A stretch of 64,000 nt of DNA from contig DASQSE010000005.1 of assembly GCA_035642535.1 (NCBI GenBank), positions 1 through 64,000 on the forward strand, in the 5' to 3' direction. The position numbers and the translations under genes are program-made. Source of the DNA: Jatrophihabitans sp035642535. Its GTDB lineage: Bacteria; Actinomycetota; Actinomycetes; Mycobacteriales; Jatrophihabitantaceae. How positions within the stretch are numbered: the stretch's first letter is position 1; each line of letters starts with the position of its first letter. This document shows positions 48,901 to 56,682 of the stretch, piece by piece. Below the pieces are notes generated by a model. That model ran no database searches. It was not told the DNA's origin and was given only the letters and a program-made list of their open reading frames with translations.

Positions 48901-50161
48901 GCGGGTTGAACGTGGTCGGATGGACCACGTCCGTCCATACGGCGGGGCCCGGTGTCGGGAGAGTGACGGTGCCGGTGCGCAGCCCCCACCAGTTGTTGCG
49001 CGCGTCGACCGGTGTCGCCGTGTTGGCGGTGGTGCCGTCGTCGGTCGTGTTGATGACCCCGAACGCGTTGTCCGTGATGTTGGTCTGCGAGATGGTCGAA
49101 GCCGCCGCGCCCACGAGCCGCACGCCGGCGCCCAGGTGCAGGTTCTGGTTGTTCTCGGAGTGGTCGCCGCGCGGGTACGGGTCGTTGTCGGGCGTCGGTG
49201 CGTACACGCTTTGGATCGGCGACCCCGCGCCGTTGACGAGGTTGGACGACACCGTGTCACCGGTCATCTGCACCGATGCGCCGGAGGACACGCGCACGCC
49301 GTCCTGCCCGAACAGCGGGCCGGTGGTGAGCGGCAGCGGCGGCGGGATGGGCGCCGAGCCGCCGTTGGCCTGGCAGTCGCCGTCGATGACCGTCGGCCCG
49401 CCGGCGGTCGCGTCGTTGTAGTTCTGGCACAGGTTGCGCCCGACGATCTGGTCGTTGGTCAGCATGCCGCGGCTGCCCGCACCGTCGACCAGCACGCCGA
49501 CCGCGTTGTATCGCTCGACGCGGACGTGGTCGATCGTGAGGTTTCGGGTGGCCGGGCCCGCGGACTTCGCCACGTGCGCAATCCCGTACCCGAACGGGTT
49601 GCTGCGGAATCCGCCGGGGACGGTGTACCCGTTCGCGCTCTCGTCGAGGTCGTTGCCGGTGACGGTGGATCGGCTGATCGAACCGCGTGCGTCGAGGTAG
49701 ACGACGCCCGCGGTCGCGTACACGCCGTGCGCGTCGAAGGTGATGCCGGAGATGTTCACCGTGGCACCGACGACCGCGACCAGGACGCCCTTGCCACTGC
49801 GGATGTCCGGCGACTCCTCCGCGATCCGCCCGCCGTTGTTGCGTGGCTCGACCGTGACCTTGGCGGCGCCGTCGCCGACGAGATTGATGTTCTTGGTGAT
49901 CGTGAGTGCATTCGTCCCTGGGCTGCCGCTGCCCTCGACGTACGTCCCCGGGCACACCGAGACGGTGTCGCCCGGGTGCGCGGCGTCGATCGCCGCCTGG
50001 ATCGTCTGGTATCCGTTCGTCGCGCAGTTGCCGACCGTCAACGCTCCTGGCGCTCCGGCCGCAGGCGCCTGACCGGACACTGCGGCCACGGTCAGCATCG
50101 CCAGCGCGATGGCTACGGATGAGGCGACAGACCAGAGCTTTCGACTATTCACGGCAACCAT
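45998..50161 (-). CDS. Giant secreted beta-helix / M14 carboxypeptidase protein
   Basis: A 1,387-residue exported protein. Signal peptide about residues 1-37 (LWSVASSVAIALAMLTVAAV). Residues about 38-450 are a right-handed beta-helix (YQTIQAAIDAAHPGDTVSVCPGTY opens as in DUF1565/pectate-lyase-like proteins). Residues about 510-860 are an M14 zinc peptidase: HGNE with His617 and Glu620, FDPNRD, FFIDAHQQSSGY with His706, and MTYEKGND with a candidate catalytic Glu. The last about 500 residues include sections like a glutamine-amidotransferase fold (GGYTVLIDPNA, QAFVNAGGTFIG). ATG 50161 is chosen. It would act on extracellular peptides or wall-linked material; the fusion of helix and peptidase is notable. 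Confidence 0.85.
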   Translation of the reverse strand: MVAVNSRKLWSVASSVAIALAMLTVAAVSGQAPAAGAPGALTVGNCATNGYQTIQAAIDAAHPGDTVSVCPGTYVEGSGSPGTNALTITKNINLVGDGAAKVTVEPRNNGGRIAEESPDIRSGKGVLVAVVGATVNISGITFDAHGVYATAGVVYLDARGSISRSTVTGNDLDESANGYTVPGGFRSNPFGYGIAHVAKSAGPATRNLTIDHVRVERYNAVGVLVDGAGSRGMLTNDQIVGRNLCQNYNDATAGGPTVIDGDCQANGGSAPIPPPLPLTTGPLFGQDGVRVSSGASVQMTGDTVSSNLVNGAGSPIQSVYAPTPDNDPYPRGDHSENNQNLHLGAGVRLVGAAASTISQTNITDNAFGVINTTDDGTTANTATPVDARNNWWGLRTGTVTLPTPGPAVWTDVVHPTTFNPPVPENPVNGLPVADNNCPSGISDSSAVTFCPYRSSDQADSVGGEFPIAEAPGAPGTAGTCSNSAAALDPNIPSYDSFFGTTLGSGTTGDGLSGSSPSAKLTGQLMDYLHAVVAAINAHPNTTGQRVAAKLVEEGKSVLGEPFDYVVVGTPDNIANLDAGRNDQAFWRGVIDGTTPPSIATAQVNRRPAFAWVTGTPHGNEPAGGEGSVKELYELAARTDCDNVARLKNLDVFIQPVTAPDDRDHNNRTFAWSFDPNRDRGTFLFPENRALTEAITKYPGLFFIDAHQQSSGYFFPPNQDAAHHEISHAALDQIQNVIGPAIQRAFNDQTGQYRNYNTYDLFVPEYGDTVPALLMGGAGMTYEKGNDESYGKQVYDHYLAMDTTVNVVAAQKEALLRDWVDQWPEAVAQGRSCTLQDNTQVSPPIIDLYEIGQSEIDQNPNVNVCGYFYLPGRHSGDVAQTIRDLQLVGVHAYTLNSAVTVAGAHRFGDFDVNAVQGGSSPVRTQTMTLPAGTLYIPMSQQNKHWIQAVLGENPYLPFNYNYDVVTWSYSLLRGFAGDGFLTRQLPTGTSMTPLGTPALGTAPATSAPVYAFNTDSMSALAMVNQLLNQGASVSRAATGFDAGGVHFDTGAALVAGDSVGLSTLVADANQWQTPVYGLADYPGSHSALRLPKIAVYAGTGAAPPNNPAFPGTGPDMGYCRSTAYCEALFALTQKEGIPTSQIGQLTATDLANGALTSGGYTVLIDPNAAISATTPVGTAGTPAQAVQAFVNAGGTFIGSAAGGATSARNAAITTVNTNTVLGINTPGSTFDATWNTDTPAGWGMDAGGWIYRESSNDPNFDPTTLGGNGTTIPAATAVATFAPAGDCGGPAGFGNCYGYEVNANANLPGRPAVIDQPFGSGHAILLGFDPWYRGWQTAEERLVLNSILLPAASTAAAPVPAAKLPAVKSRPIPRSGGVPLVTNRDRPN

Positions 50162-50254
50162 CACCCACCGGCGCGAGATGGACAGATCCGCACCTAGCCT
50201 GGCGTGCACTCAGCAGACGCACAAGATGTTCGTCCGCCAATGGCAGGCAGACAC

Positions 50255-51445
50255 CTATCGGGGGAGGTTGCGGATATTTCCGATCTGCACGAATGCGCCC
50301 TTGCGGTCCTGGAACAGATTGACCCGCGCTGCCGCCCGGGTGATGTTGCCGTTGGTCGCGAAGTGGACCCGGGTGCCGACGCCGGCGAAGTTCACGTCGG
50401 CCAGCGCCTTGTTGACGGCCCGCCGGCGATGGGAACCGTTGGCCACCGCCTTCTTGAGCGCCCGGATGATCGCGTTGGTCGCGTCGTAGCCCTGGGCGGA
50501 GTACCCACCGGGCGCGCTGCCGAACCGGTGCCGGTAGGCGCGTGCGAATGCTTTCGCCGCAGTGGTGGCGTAGCGGGTCATGCACCCGCAGGTGACGTAC
50601 CAGCCGTGGCCGGCGGCTCGCGCGTTGCGCGTGAAGACCGAGCTGAAGACGCCGCTGCCCGAGACCCGCATGCCGCTGTAGCCGACCGCAGACAGCGCCT
50701 TAGCCAGGCGGGCGGCCGTGTCGTCGTAGCCGGCGTAGAACAGCGTGTGGATTCCCGACGAGTCGATCCGCCGCGCCAGCCGGCGATAGTTGGGCGATGC
50801 CGTGCTGTTGTACGCGGCGACCGTGACGTGCATGCCGCGGTGCCGTGCCTCGCGGGTCACCGCCCTGCCGACGCCGAGAGCGTAGGTGTAGGCGCGGTCC
50901 TTGAGGACGTACAGGCGACTGCGGTGCAGCCGGTCAAGCCAGTCGGCGGCAAAGACGACCTCGACGTTGTCATCCGGTACCACGCGATGGAATGTGCGCC
51001 AACCGTGGTGTGCCAGCGACGGATTGCTGGCCGACGGCGAGACCGTGCCGAGGTGCGCGTCGGCATACCGCTTACCGACCGCCTCACTGGCTCCGGAGAA
51101 GCTGGGACCAACCACGCCGCGCACGGCGCTACGGTTGATCAGCGCCTGCGCCGCCGCCGGCGCCCGGGCCGGATCTCCCTGGTCGTCGCGCTGCACGAGG
51201 GCGAGCCGGAACGGCAGGGTGCCGCGCGCGTTTGCCTGCCGGATGGCAAGTAGCGCGCCGTTGCGCTCGTCGATCCCGATCTGCGCGAAGGCGCCGGACA
51301 GCGGGCCCTCGAAGCCGATCGCGTACGTCGGCCGTATCACGCCGGCCGCGCTCAGCGGCGGCTCGGCAACCGCGACGACCGAGGCCGCGACCGAGGCCGC
51401 GGCGACCACTCCGACGGCGCGTCGTCGCCCTCGACTGATTCGCAC
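50255..51445 (-). CDS. Orphan ABC-type substrate-binding protein (branched-chain amino acid type)
   Basis: A 396-residue exported protein. The N-terminus has RGRRRAVGVVAAASVAASVVAV, a signal peptide without a lipobox Cys. The mature part is a type I periplasmic-binding fold: IGFEGPLSGAFAQIGIDERNG, VRGVVGPSFSGASEAVG, GTVSPSASNPSL, then SRLYVLKDRAYTYALGVGRAV and YSAQGYDATNAIIRAL. These match the Leu/Ile/Val-binding family. No permease or ATPase gene is near, so it may serve as a sensor or use a distant transporter. GTG 51445 follows GGGAGG by 4-5 nt. Confidence 0.87.
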   Translation of the reverse strand: MRISRGRRRAVGVVAAASVAASVVAVAEPPLSAAGVIRPTYAIGFEGPLSGAFAQIGIDERNGALLAIRQANARGTLPFRLALVQRDDQGDPARAPAAAQALINRSAVRGVVGPSFSGASEAVGKRYADAHLGTVSPSASNPSLAHHGWRTFHRVVPDDNVEVVFAADWLDRLHRSRLYVLKDRAYTYALGVGRAVTREARHRGMHVTVAAYNSTASPNYRRLARRIDSSGIHTLFYAGYDDTAARLAKALSAVGYSGMRVSGSGVFSSVFTRNARAAGHGWYVTCGCMTRYATTAAKAFARAYRHRFGSAPGGYSAQGYDATNAIIRALKKAVANGSHRRRAVNKALADVNFAGVGTRVHFATNGNITRAAARVNLFQDRKGAFVQIGNIRNLPR

Positions 51446-51518
51446 GAGTCCTCCCGTGTCGGCGCGCAAGAATCTCACGCCCACCGCTCGGCCGCAGGAT
51501 GTGCCGGGTCTGCTGGGG

Positions 51519-53792
51519 CTACGCGGGCGCTTCCTCGTCGACCGGACGGCTCGAGGCCGGCTCGGTCGCTCCTTCGAACCGCGTGCGGTCGCGGGCGGCG
51601 AAGAACTCCGCACCTTCGATGCTGACGTGCGGCACCACGCGGTCCAGCCATCTCGGCATGTACCAGTTGATCTTGCCCATCTTCAGCATCAGCGCTGGCA
51701 CCAGCAGGCAGCGAACGACGGTCGCGTCGAGGATCACGGCCACGGCCAGTCCGATGCCGAACTGCTTGACCGTCGGATCACCGTTGAGCACGAAGCTGCC
51801 GAACACGAGCACCATGATGAGCGCGGCCGCGGTGATAACCCGCGCGCTCGTCACCAGGCCCGAGACCACCGAGCTCTTGTTGTCCTCGCCGGCGTGCACG
51901 TGCTCTTCGATCTGGCTGACGAGGAAAACCTCGTAGTCCATCGATAGGCCGAACAAGATCGCGAACATGAACAGCGGCACGTAGGACACGATCGGCACCG
52001 CGCTGTCGAGACCGATCGTGCCGTGCAGCCAGCCGTACTGGAAGATCGCCGTCAGCACTCCGTAGGCGGCGCCGATCGACAGCAGGTTCATGACGGCCGC
52101 CTGTGGCGGGACCACGACGGTTCGGAACGCGAGGATCAGCAGCACGAAGCTGAGCAAGATCACGACCGCGATCTGGAGCGGGAGCTTCTGCGAGATCCGT
52201 GACGCCAGGTCGACATAGCCGGCGGTGCTGCCGCCGACGTCGGCCGTCATATTCGTGCCCTGCTCGGCGTTCGGGATGACTGCCGAGCGCAGGTGGTCGA
52301 CGAGATCCGCCGTCTGGGTCGCCGCCGGGTTGTAGTCCGGGATCGCGTTGAAGCTCGCGCCCGTCCCTGCCTTGTCGACCTGCATCGGCGAGACGCCGAC
52401 GACGCCGGGCGTCGACGAGATGTCCTGCTGGAGCTTCACGAGCCGCGGGTCGGTGGTCCGTGGGTCCGGTACCGACGCGGCTGAGCTCGAGGGCTGTGCC
52501 GGTGTGCCCAAGGTGACCGCTATCAGCAACGGTCCGTTGATGCCCGCCCCGAAGTTGTCGGTGATCAGGTCGTAGGCCTTGCGGGACGTCGTCGATGTCG
52601 AGAACGCGGCGGTGTCCTGCTGCCCGAGATTGAGGGACAGCAGCGGAATCGTCAGCGGGATGAGGATTGCGAGTGCGGCCAGCCCGGCGAGCACCGGCTT
52701 CTTGGCGATGTCGGCCGCCCACTTCGCCCAGAGCCCGGAGCGCGCCTTCTCCTCCGAATGAGGTGGCCGGACCCTGCCGGCGTTGATACGCGGCCCCAGC
52801 AGCCCGAGCACGGCGGGCAGCAGCGTCAGGGCCGCGAACACCGCGACGACGACCGCGACTGCGGCCATCAAGCCCATGGTCGTGACCAGCGGAATGCCCG
52901 CGACGGCGAGAGAGACGAGGGCGATCGTGACCGTGCCGCCGGCGAAGAACACCGCGCCGCCGGAGGTTGCAGCCGCGCGGGCGATCGACTCGTCAATCGG
53001 CAAGCCGTCGGACATGCCTCGGAAGTGCCGGGTCACGATGAACAGCGCATAGTCGATGCCGACGCCAAGGCCGATCATCGTGGCCAGTGTCGGCGCGACC
53101 GTCGGCACCGTGACAACGTGACCCAACATCCGGACTATCGCCAGTGTGGACGCCAGGCCGAAGATGGCGGTCACGATCGGCAGAGCCATCGCGGTCAGCG
53201 TGCCGAAGGTGAACGCGAGGATGAACATCGCCGCGATGATCCCGATGAGCTCGCTGGACTCGGTGCCGGTCTTGGACACCTTCAGTCCCAGCTGACCACC
53301 CGTCTCGACCTGGAGTCCCGCCGCCTCTGCCGGCTTGGCGGCGGCATCGATGATGTCGTTGGCCTCTTCGACGGAGAGCTGGCCGGGGGGAACGGACAGC
53401 GTCACCGAGAGGTAGCCGGTGGTCTGGTCCTTGCTCAACGCCGTCGCGCCCTGCTGGGTGAGCGGGTTGACGACCGATGCGACGTTGGCCGTCTTGGCGA
53501 CGTCGGCGGCGGCCTGGTTGACCGCGTCGGCATTCTTGGAATCGGTCAGCTTGCCCGTGTCGGCGTGCAGGACGATCGGACTCGTCCCGTTGGCCAGATC
53601 CGGGAACGAGGTCTGCAGCGCGTTCGTCGCGCGCTGGCTGTCCGTGCCGGGCAGCGACAGGTTGTCATTCGTGTTGTCGCCCATCCGATGCGACACGCCT
53701 ACGAGCACGACGGTGATCACCAGCCACGCGCCGATCACCCAGAGGCGGTGCCGGACACAGAATCGGGCCAAGCCATAAAGTGCTGCGGTCAT
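51519..53792 (-). CDS. MmpL/RND-superfamily transporter
   Basis: A 757-residue membrane protein with 12 expected helices in two halves. The first half has helix 1 (LWVIGAWLVITVVLVGV), a large loop (TDSQRATNALQTSFPD) and GLGVGIDYALFIVTRHF; the second has FGLSMDYEVFLVSQI. These paired Asp-Tyr motifs in helices 4 and 10 carry the proton relay of MmpL proteins. It exports lipids or hydrophobic compounds. The start is ATG 53792 with GGAG/GGGGG upstream. A dyad at 53806-53831 sits in its promoter, and the ECF41 sigma gene lies 138 bp upstream on the same strand. Confidence 0.92.
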   Translation of the reverse strand: MTAALYGLARFCVRHRLWVIGAWLVITVVLVGVSHRMGDNTNDNLSLPGTDSQRATNALQTSFPDLANGTSPIVLHADTGKLTDSKNADAVNQAAADVAKTANVASVVNPLTQQGATALSKDQTTGYLSVTLSVPPGQLSVEEANDIIDAAAKPAEAAGLQVETGGQLGLKVSKTGTESSELIGIIAAMFILAFTFGTLTAMALPIVTAIFGLASTLAIVRMLGHVVTVPTVAPTLATMIGLGVGIDYALFIVTRHFRGMSDGLPIDESIARAAATSGGAVFFAGGTVTIALVSLAVAGIPLVTTMGLMAAVAVVVAVFAALTLLPAVLGLLGPRINAGRVRPPHSEEKARSGLWAKWAADIAKKPVLAGLAALAILIPLTIPLLSLNLGQQDTAAFSTSTTSRKAYDLITDNFGAGINGPLLIAVTLGTPAQPSSSAASVPDPRTTDPRLVKLQQDISSTPGVVGVSPMQVDKAGTGASFNAIPDYNPAATQTADLVDHLRSAVIPNAEQGTNMTADVGGSTAGYVDLASRISQKLPLQIAVVILLSFVLLILAFRTVVVPPQAAVMNLLSIGAAYGVLTAIFQYGWLHGTIGLDSAVPIVSYVPLFMFAILFGLSMDYEVFLVSQIEEHVHAGEDNKSSVVSGLVTSARVITAAALIMVLVFGSFVLNGDPTVKQFGIGLAVAVILDATVVRCLLVPALMLKMGKINWYMPRWLDRVVPHVSIEGAEFFAARDRTRFEGATEPASSRPVDEEAPA

Positions 53793-53805
53793 GAGCCCCC
53801 GCTCC

Positions 53806-53831
53806 CCATTCGCAGTCGAATTAGCGAATGG
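53806..53831. promoter_or_regulatory. Inverted repeat upstream of the MmpL gene
   Basis: CCATTCGC (53806-53813) and GCGAATGG (53824-53831) form a perfect 8-bp dyad with a 10-nt AT-containing spacer, 14 bp before the ATG. TetR-type regulators of mmpL genes bind sites of this kind. No TetR gene adjoins it. Confidence 0.45.
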
Positions 53832-53930
53832 TCCCTGCCCTCCGGAAGGGGTGTCAAGGAAGCGCGAAGGTTGTGCCTGAACGTGCGGTCGCTGGTGATA
53901 TGTGCCAGTTCCGGGCGGGTCAGCCGTTCG

Positions 53931-54866
53931 TCAGTTGCTCGTCCACGGCCGCAGCTTCTCGGGGTTGAGCACGGCCCAGATGTGCTTGATCCGGCCGTCG
54001 GCGACGTCGAACGCCATGACGTTGACGGTGACGCCGTTCAACTGCGCCACCAGACCGGGCGCGCCGTTGACCGTGCGCTCCAAGAGGGTGAGATCGGCAA
54101 TCGCGTTGGCGCGCTCGTAGAAGAACCGTGCGATGGGCTCGGCGCCCTCGACCGGGTGCGGCGCGGCGCTCACCAGGCCACCGCCGTCGCCGATCGCGAC
54201 CGCGTCGGGATCGAGCAGGCCGAGCAGGGCTTCGATGTCCTTGGCCTCCCATGCGTGTTTGAACGCTCTGACGACGTCGGCCTGCTCGGACGTCGGGGTG
54301 GCCGAAGCGTGCGCCGTGGAAATGCGACGGCGGGCGGACGTGGCGAGCTGACGACACGCGGCCGGAGTACGTCCGACGATCTTGCCTACCTCGGCGAACG
54401 GGTAGCGGAAGACGTCGTGGAGGATGAATGTGACGCGCTCGGCAGGAGTCATCGATTCGAGCACCACGAGGAATGCCATGTTGATCGACTCGTCGAGCGT
54501 GACGCGATCGGCTGGATCGCCCGCGCCGCTGCTGGCCTGTCCGCTGGACCACTCGGCGCGATCCGGTACCGGCTCCGGGACCCACTCGCCGACGTAGCGC
54601 TCGCGTCGCGCACGTGCCGAGCGCAACTGGTCGAGGCAGATGCGGCTCGTAACCGTCGTCAGCCACGCGGCGGGGGATTCGATGGCGTTCTGTTGTTCCT
54701 GGGAGAGGGCGTACCAGCGGGCGTAGGTCTCCTGCACGACGTCCTCGGCATCGGCCAGCGAGCCGAGCAGTCGGTAGGCGACATTGATCAGCCGGCGGCG
54801 CTCGCTCATGACCGCGCGCAGGCTCGGGTCGAGCTGGTCAGGTCCTGGGTCGAATGCGCTCGTCAT
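53931..54866 (-). CDS. sigJ: ECF41-type sigma factor (SigJ family) with C-terminal SnoaL-like domain
   Basis: A 311-residue sigma factor. Region 2 is MSERRRLINVAYRLLGSLADAEDVVQETYARW and TSRICLDQLRSARARRERYVG; region 4 is SMTPAERVTFILHDVFRYPFAEVG and ACRQLATSARRRI. The C-terminal about 100 residues are a SnoaL/NTF2-like fold (FKHAWEAKDIEALLGLLDPDAVAIGDGGG) ending NPEKL. The WVPEPV, DGGG and NPxKL motifs identify ECF41, where the extra domain replaces a separate anti-sigma. ATG 54866 is taken. It is divergent from the WrbA-type gene; ECF41 genes usually sit beside an oxidoreductase, decarboxylase or epimerase target. Confidence 0.92.
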   Translation of the reverse strand: MTSAFDPGPDQLDPSLRAVMSERRRLINVAYRLLGSLADAEDVVQETYARWYALSQEQQNAIESPAAWLTTVTSRICLDQLRSARARRERYVGEWVPEPVPDRAEWSSGQASSGAGDPADRVTLDESINMAFLVVLESMTPAERVTFILHDVFRYPFAEVGKIVGRTPAACRQLATSARRRISTAHASATPTSEQADVVRAFKHAWEAKDIEALLGLLDPDAVAIGDGGGLVSAAPHPVEGAEPIARFFYERANAIADLTLLERTVNGAPGLVAQLNGVTVNVMAFDVADGRIKHIWAVLNPEKLRPWTSN

Positions 54867-54908
54867 CGGTCTCCACGATTCCCTCGGTCGCACTGTCCTT
54901 ACCAGTTC

Positions 54909-54935
54909 GACGAGACGCCGCACCGAAATGTGAGG
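54909..54935 (-). promoter_or_regulatory. ECF-like promoter of the sigJ-type gene
   Basis: Minus strand: CCTCACA (-35, 54929-54935), exactly 16 nt, then CGTC (-10, 54909-54912). The start would be near 54900, about 34 nt before ATG 54866. The form resembles the known ECF41 motif TGTCACA-N16-CGTC. Autoregulation by the sigma factor is inferred. Confidence 0.65.
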
Positions 54936-54946
54936 CGGACGGATCG

Positions 54947-54973
54947 CCTCACATTCTGCGAGTCCGCGTCGTC
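54947..54973 (+). promoter_or_regulatory. ECF-like promoter of the WrbA-type gene
   Basis: Plus strand: CCTCACA (54947-54953), 16 nt, CGTC (54970-54973). This is the mirror image of the minus-strand element. The two -35 boxes lie in an 11-bp inverted repeat AATGTGAGGCG / CGCCTCACATT (54927-54937 and 54945-54955). Start expected near 54980, with GGAGG at 55004-55008 before GTG 55014. Confidence 0.65.
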
Positions 54974-55013
54974 GAACCTGCTGAGACGATTTCGCGAAGA
55001 GAAGGAGGCGACG

Positions 55014-55622
55014 GTGCAACCCGTCAATGCCGCAATCATCTACTACAGCGCCACCGGCACCGTGCACGCGCTTGCGCAAGCCGCCGTCGAGGGTGCGGCG
55101 AAGGCCGGCGCCGAGGTGCGACTGCGCAAGGTTCCCGAACTTGCCTCCCCCGAGGCGATCAACGCCAGGCCGGAGTGGGTCCGGCACCTCGAGGAGACGG
55201 CCGACGTCGCCGAGGCCACCATCGACGACCTGGGCTGGGCAGACGTCGTGCTGTTCGGCACGCCGACGCGGTTCGGCAACCCGGCGAGCCAGCTCCGGGC
55301 GTTCATCGACACGACCGGCCCGCTCTGGATGCAGGGTGGACTCGCCGGCAAGGTGTACTCGGTGTTCACCGCCAGCAACACGACACACGGCGGACAGGAG
55401 TCCACCATCCTCGCGTTGGGCAACACCTTCTACCACTGGGGCGGGATCATCGTGCCGCCCGGTTACACCGACCCGATCCAGTTCCAGACCGGCAATCCCT
55501 ACGGTGCGGCGCACGTGGCCGGCGACGGCCCGCCCTCTGACGTGGTCCTGGAAGCGGCTCGCTACCAGGCGCGCCGCGCGGTCGACACGGCGGCCGCGCT
55601 CAAGGTCGGCCGCGCCGCCTGA
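55014..55622 (+). CDS. wrbA: WrbA-type NAD(P)H:quinone oxidoreductase
   Basis: A 202-residue flavodoxin-like FMN enzyme making two-electron reductions of quinones. The phosphate-binding loop is IIYYSATGTVHALAQA, followed by DLGWADVVLFGTPTRFGNPASQLRAFIDTTGPLW and the typical KVYSVFTASNTTHGGQESTI with HWGGIIVPPGYTDP. The GTG at 55014 is set by GGAGG 5 nt upstream. It is divergent from the ECF41 sigma gene and preceded by a matching promoter, so it is the probable main target of that sigma factor. Role: protection against quinone or redox stress. Confidence 0.94.
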   Translation: MQPVNAAIIYYSATGTVHALAQAAVEGAAKAGAEVRLRKVPELASPEAINARPEWVRHLEETADVAEATIDDLGWADVVLFGTPTRFGNPASQLRAFIDTTGPLWMQGGLAGKVYSVFTASNTTHGGQESTILALGNTFYHWGGIIVPPGYTDPIQFQTGNPYGAAHVAGDGPPSDVVLEAARYQARRAVDTAAALKVGRAA

Positions 55623-55908
55623 ACCCGACGCACGCGACGCCTGCCGTGCGACTGCGGTGGGCGTCGCGACGATTGCCCGGACCCGGCGAGTTGGTGCGCC
55701 GCCGCGGCACGCAGGCCGGCCGGAACAGCCACTCCAGGCTGAGCGGGGGAGTCTGCGGCGGCGGCGCGCCGGCGTCCACCACCCGACGCGTCGGAGCGTT
55801 CATGCGGACCCCCGTGTCTTCGGGCGCGACGTGCTGCGCGGTCACTGGCCGCCAGCGTCCGCCGTCCCCAGCCGCCCGGCAAGGGTGCTAGCTTCCCGAC
55901 GGATCGGC

Positions 55909-56337
55909 TCAGCGATGGGCCACCGTGACACGGCGGGTGTCCGCTCGCCAGGTGCTGATCTCGAGTCCGTCGCGGATTCTCGTCAGCACGACGGTGTCGA
56001 TGTCGACGCGGAAGCGATTCGGCTCGATCTCCACTGCGCGACCGGTGATCTTCCCATCACCGAGCCAGGTCTCCGGTCGATCTTGTGGCGTGTCCTCTGT
56101 GGGACTGTGGATGGCGAGGCGCGGATCGCGGCGAAGGTCGTCGGCTCGTCGGGTGCCCGGCATCATCGCGAGGTAGACGTGGCCGTCGTCGCCGAATTGG
56201 ACCTCGTTGCCGCTGATCCGGGGCGCGCCATGCCGCGTGATGGTCGCCATCGTCGCGTGCTTGCGCACCGCGAAGGTGCGGCGGACGGTCTCGGCCAGCG
56301 CGGGCGCGCTCGTTGCCAGCTCGGTCCAGGACGACAT
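55909..56337 (-). CDS. PNPOx-like flavin/F420-binding protein
   Basis: A 142-residue split-barrel protein: TFAVRKHATMATITRHGAPRISGNEVQFGDDGHVYLAMMPGTRRADDLRRDPRLAIHS (core HATMATITRHGAPRIS and VYLAMMPGTRRADDL), then a PETWLGDGKITGRAVEIE section. This is the pyridoxamine-phosphate-oxidase-like family, often F420- or FMN-dependent in actinomycetes. The reaction is unknown. ATG 56337 lies 4 bp after the stop of the 64-residue gene, so they form an operon. Confidence 0.82.
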   Translation of the reverse strand: MSSWTELATSAPALAETVRRTFAVRKHATMATITRHGAPRISGNEVQFGDDGHVYLAMMPGTRRADDLRRDPRLAIHSPTEDTPQDRPETWLGDGKITGRAVEIEPNRFRVDIDTVVLTRIRDGLEISTWRADTRRVTVAHR

Positions 56338-56341
56338 GCGC

Positions 56342-56536
56342 TCAATCGGCGCACACGGTCGGAGGCGGCGGCGCGACGAAGTCGGCAAGTCGGCGCAGGC
56401 GGGTCGCCAGCGCGGTCCGCGTGCGCGACGCGTCGCGTTCGGCCGTGATCACGATTGGCGCGTCGGGCAGCGCACTGTGCGCCAGATCGGACGCGCGGCG
56501 CGTCGACAGGACTGCCATGACTGTCATCGAGTCCAT
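56342..56536 (-). CDS. Small basic protein, 64 aa, unknown, operon with PNPOx-like gene
   Basis: A 64-residue protein: MDSMTVMAVLSTRRASDLAH, then DAPIVITAERDASRTRTALATRLRRLADFV, and a Pro-rich end APPPPTVCAD. The ATG at 56536 has a clean AGGAG box 6-7 nt upstream, and the next gene starts 4 bp after its stop. These are good signs of a real gene. No domain recognised. It is divergent from the AsnC-type regulator over 146 bp. Confidence 0.62.
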   Translation of the reverse strand: MDSMTVMAVLSTRRASDLAHSALPDAPIVITAERDASRTRTALATRLRRLADFVAPPPPTVCAD

Positions 56537-56682
56537 CTCGATCTCCTCTTTTGATTCGCGTTCGGCGGTGGGTCTGGTCGATAACGGTAGATACCTGGAT
56601 CGCCCGATCGAATGCGCGCCGATGCCGGATTCCGGCGGATCGATTTGCGTATCGAAGCCGAAACGCCGCGTACGCTTTGCGC

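Noticed and set aside
55600..55845. 81-residue minus-strand reading frame between wrbA and the PNPOx-like gene
   Set aside because: Arg/Pro-rich composition, overlap with the wrbA end, no ribosome site and no recognisable family. The 286-bp gap holds nothing else I can support.
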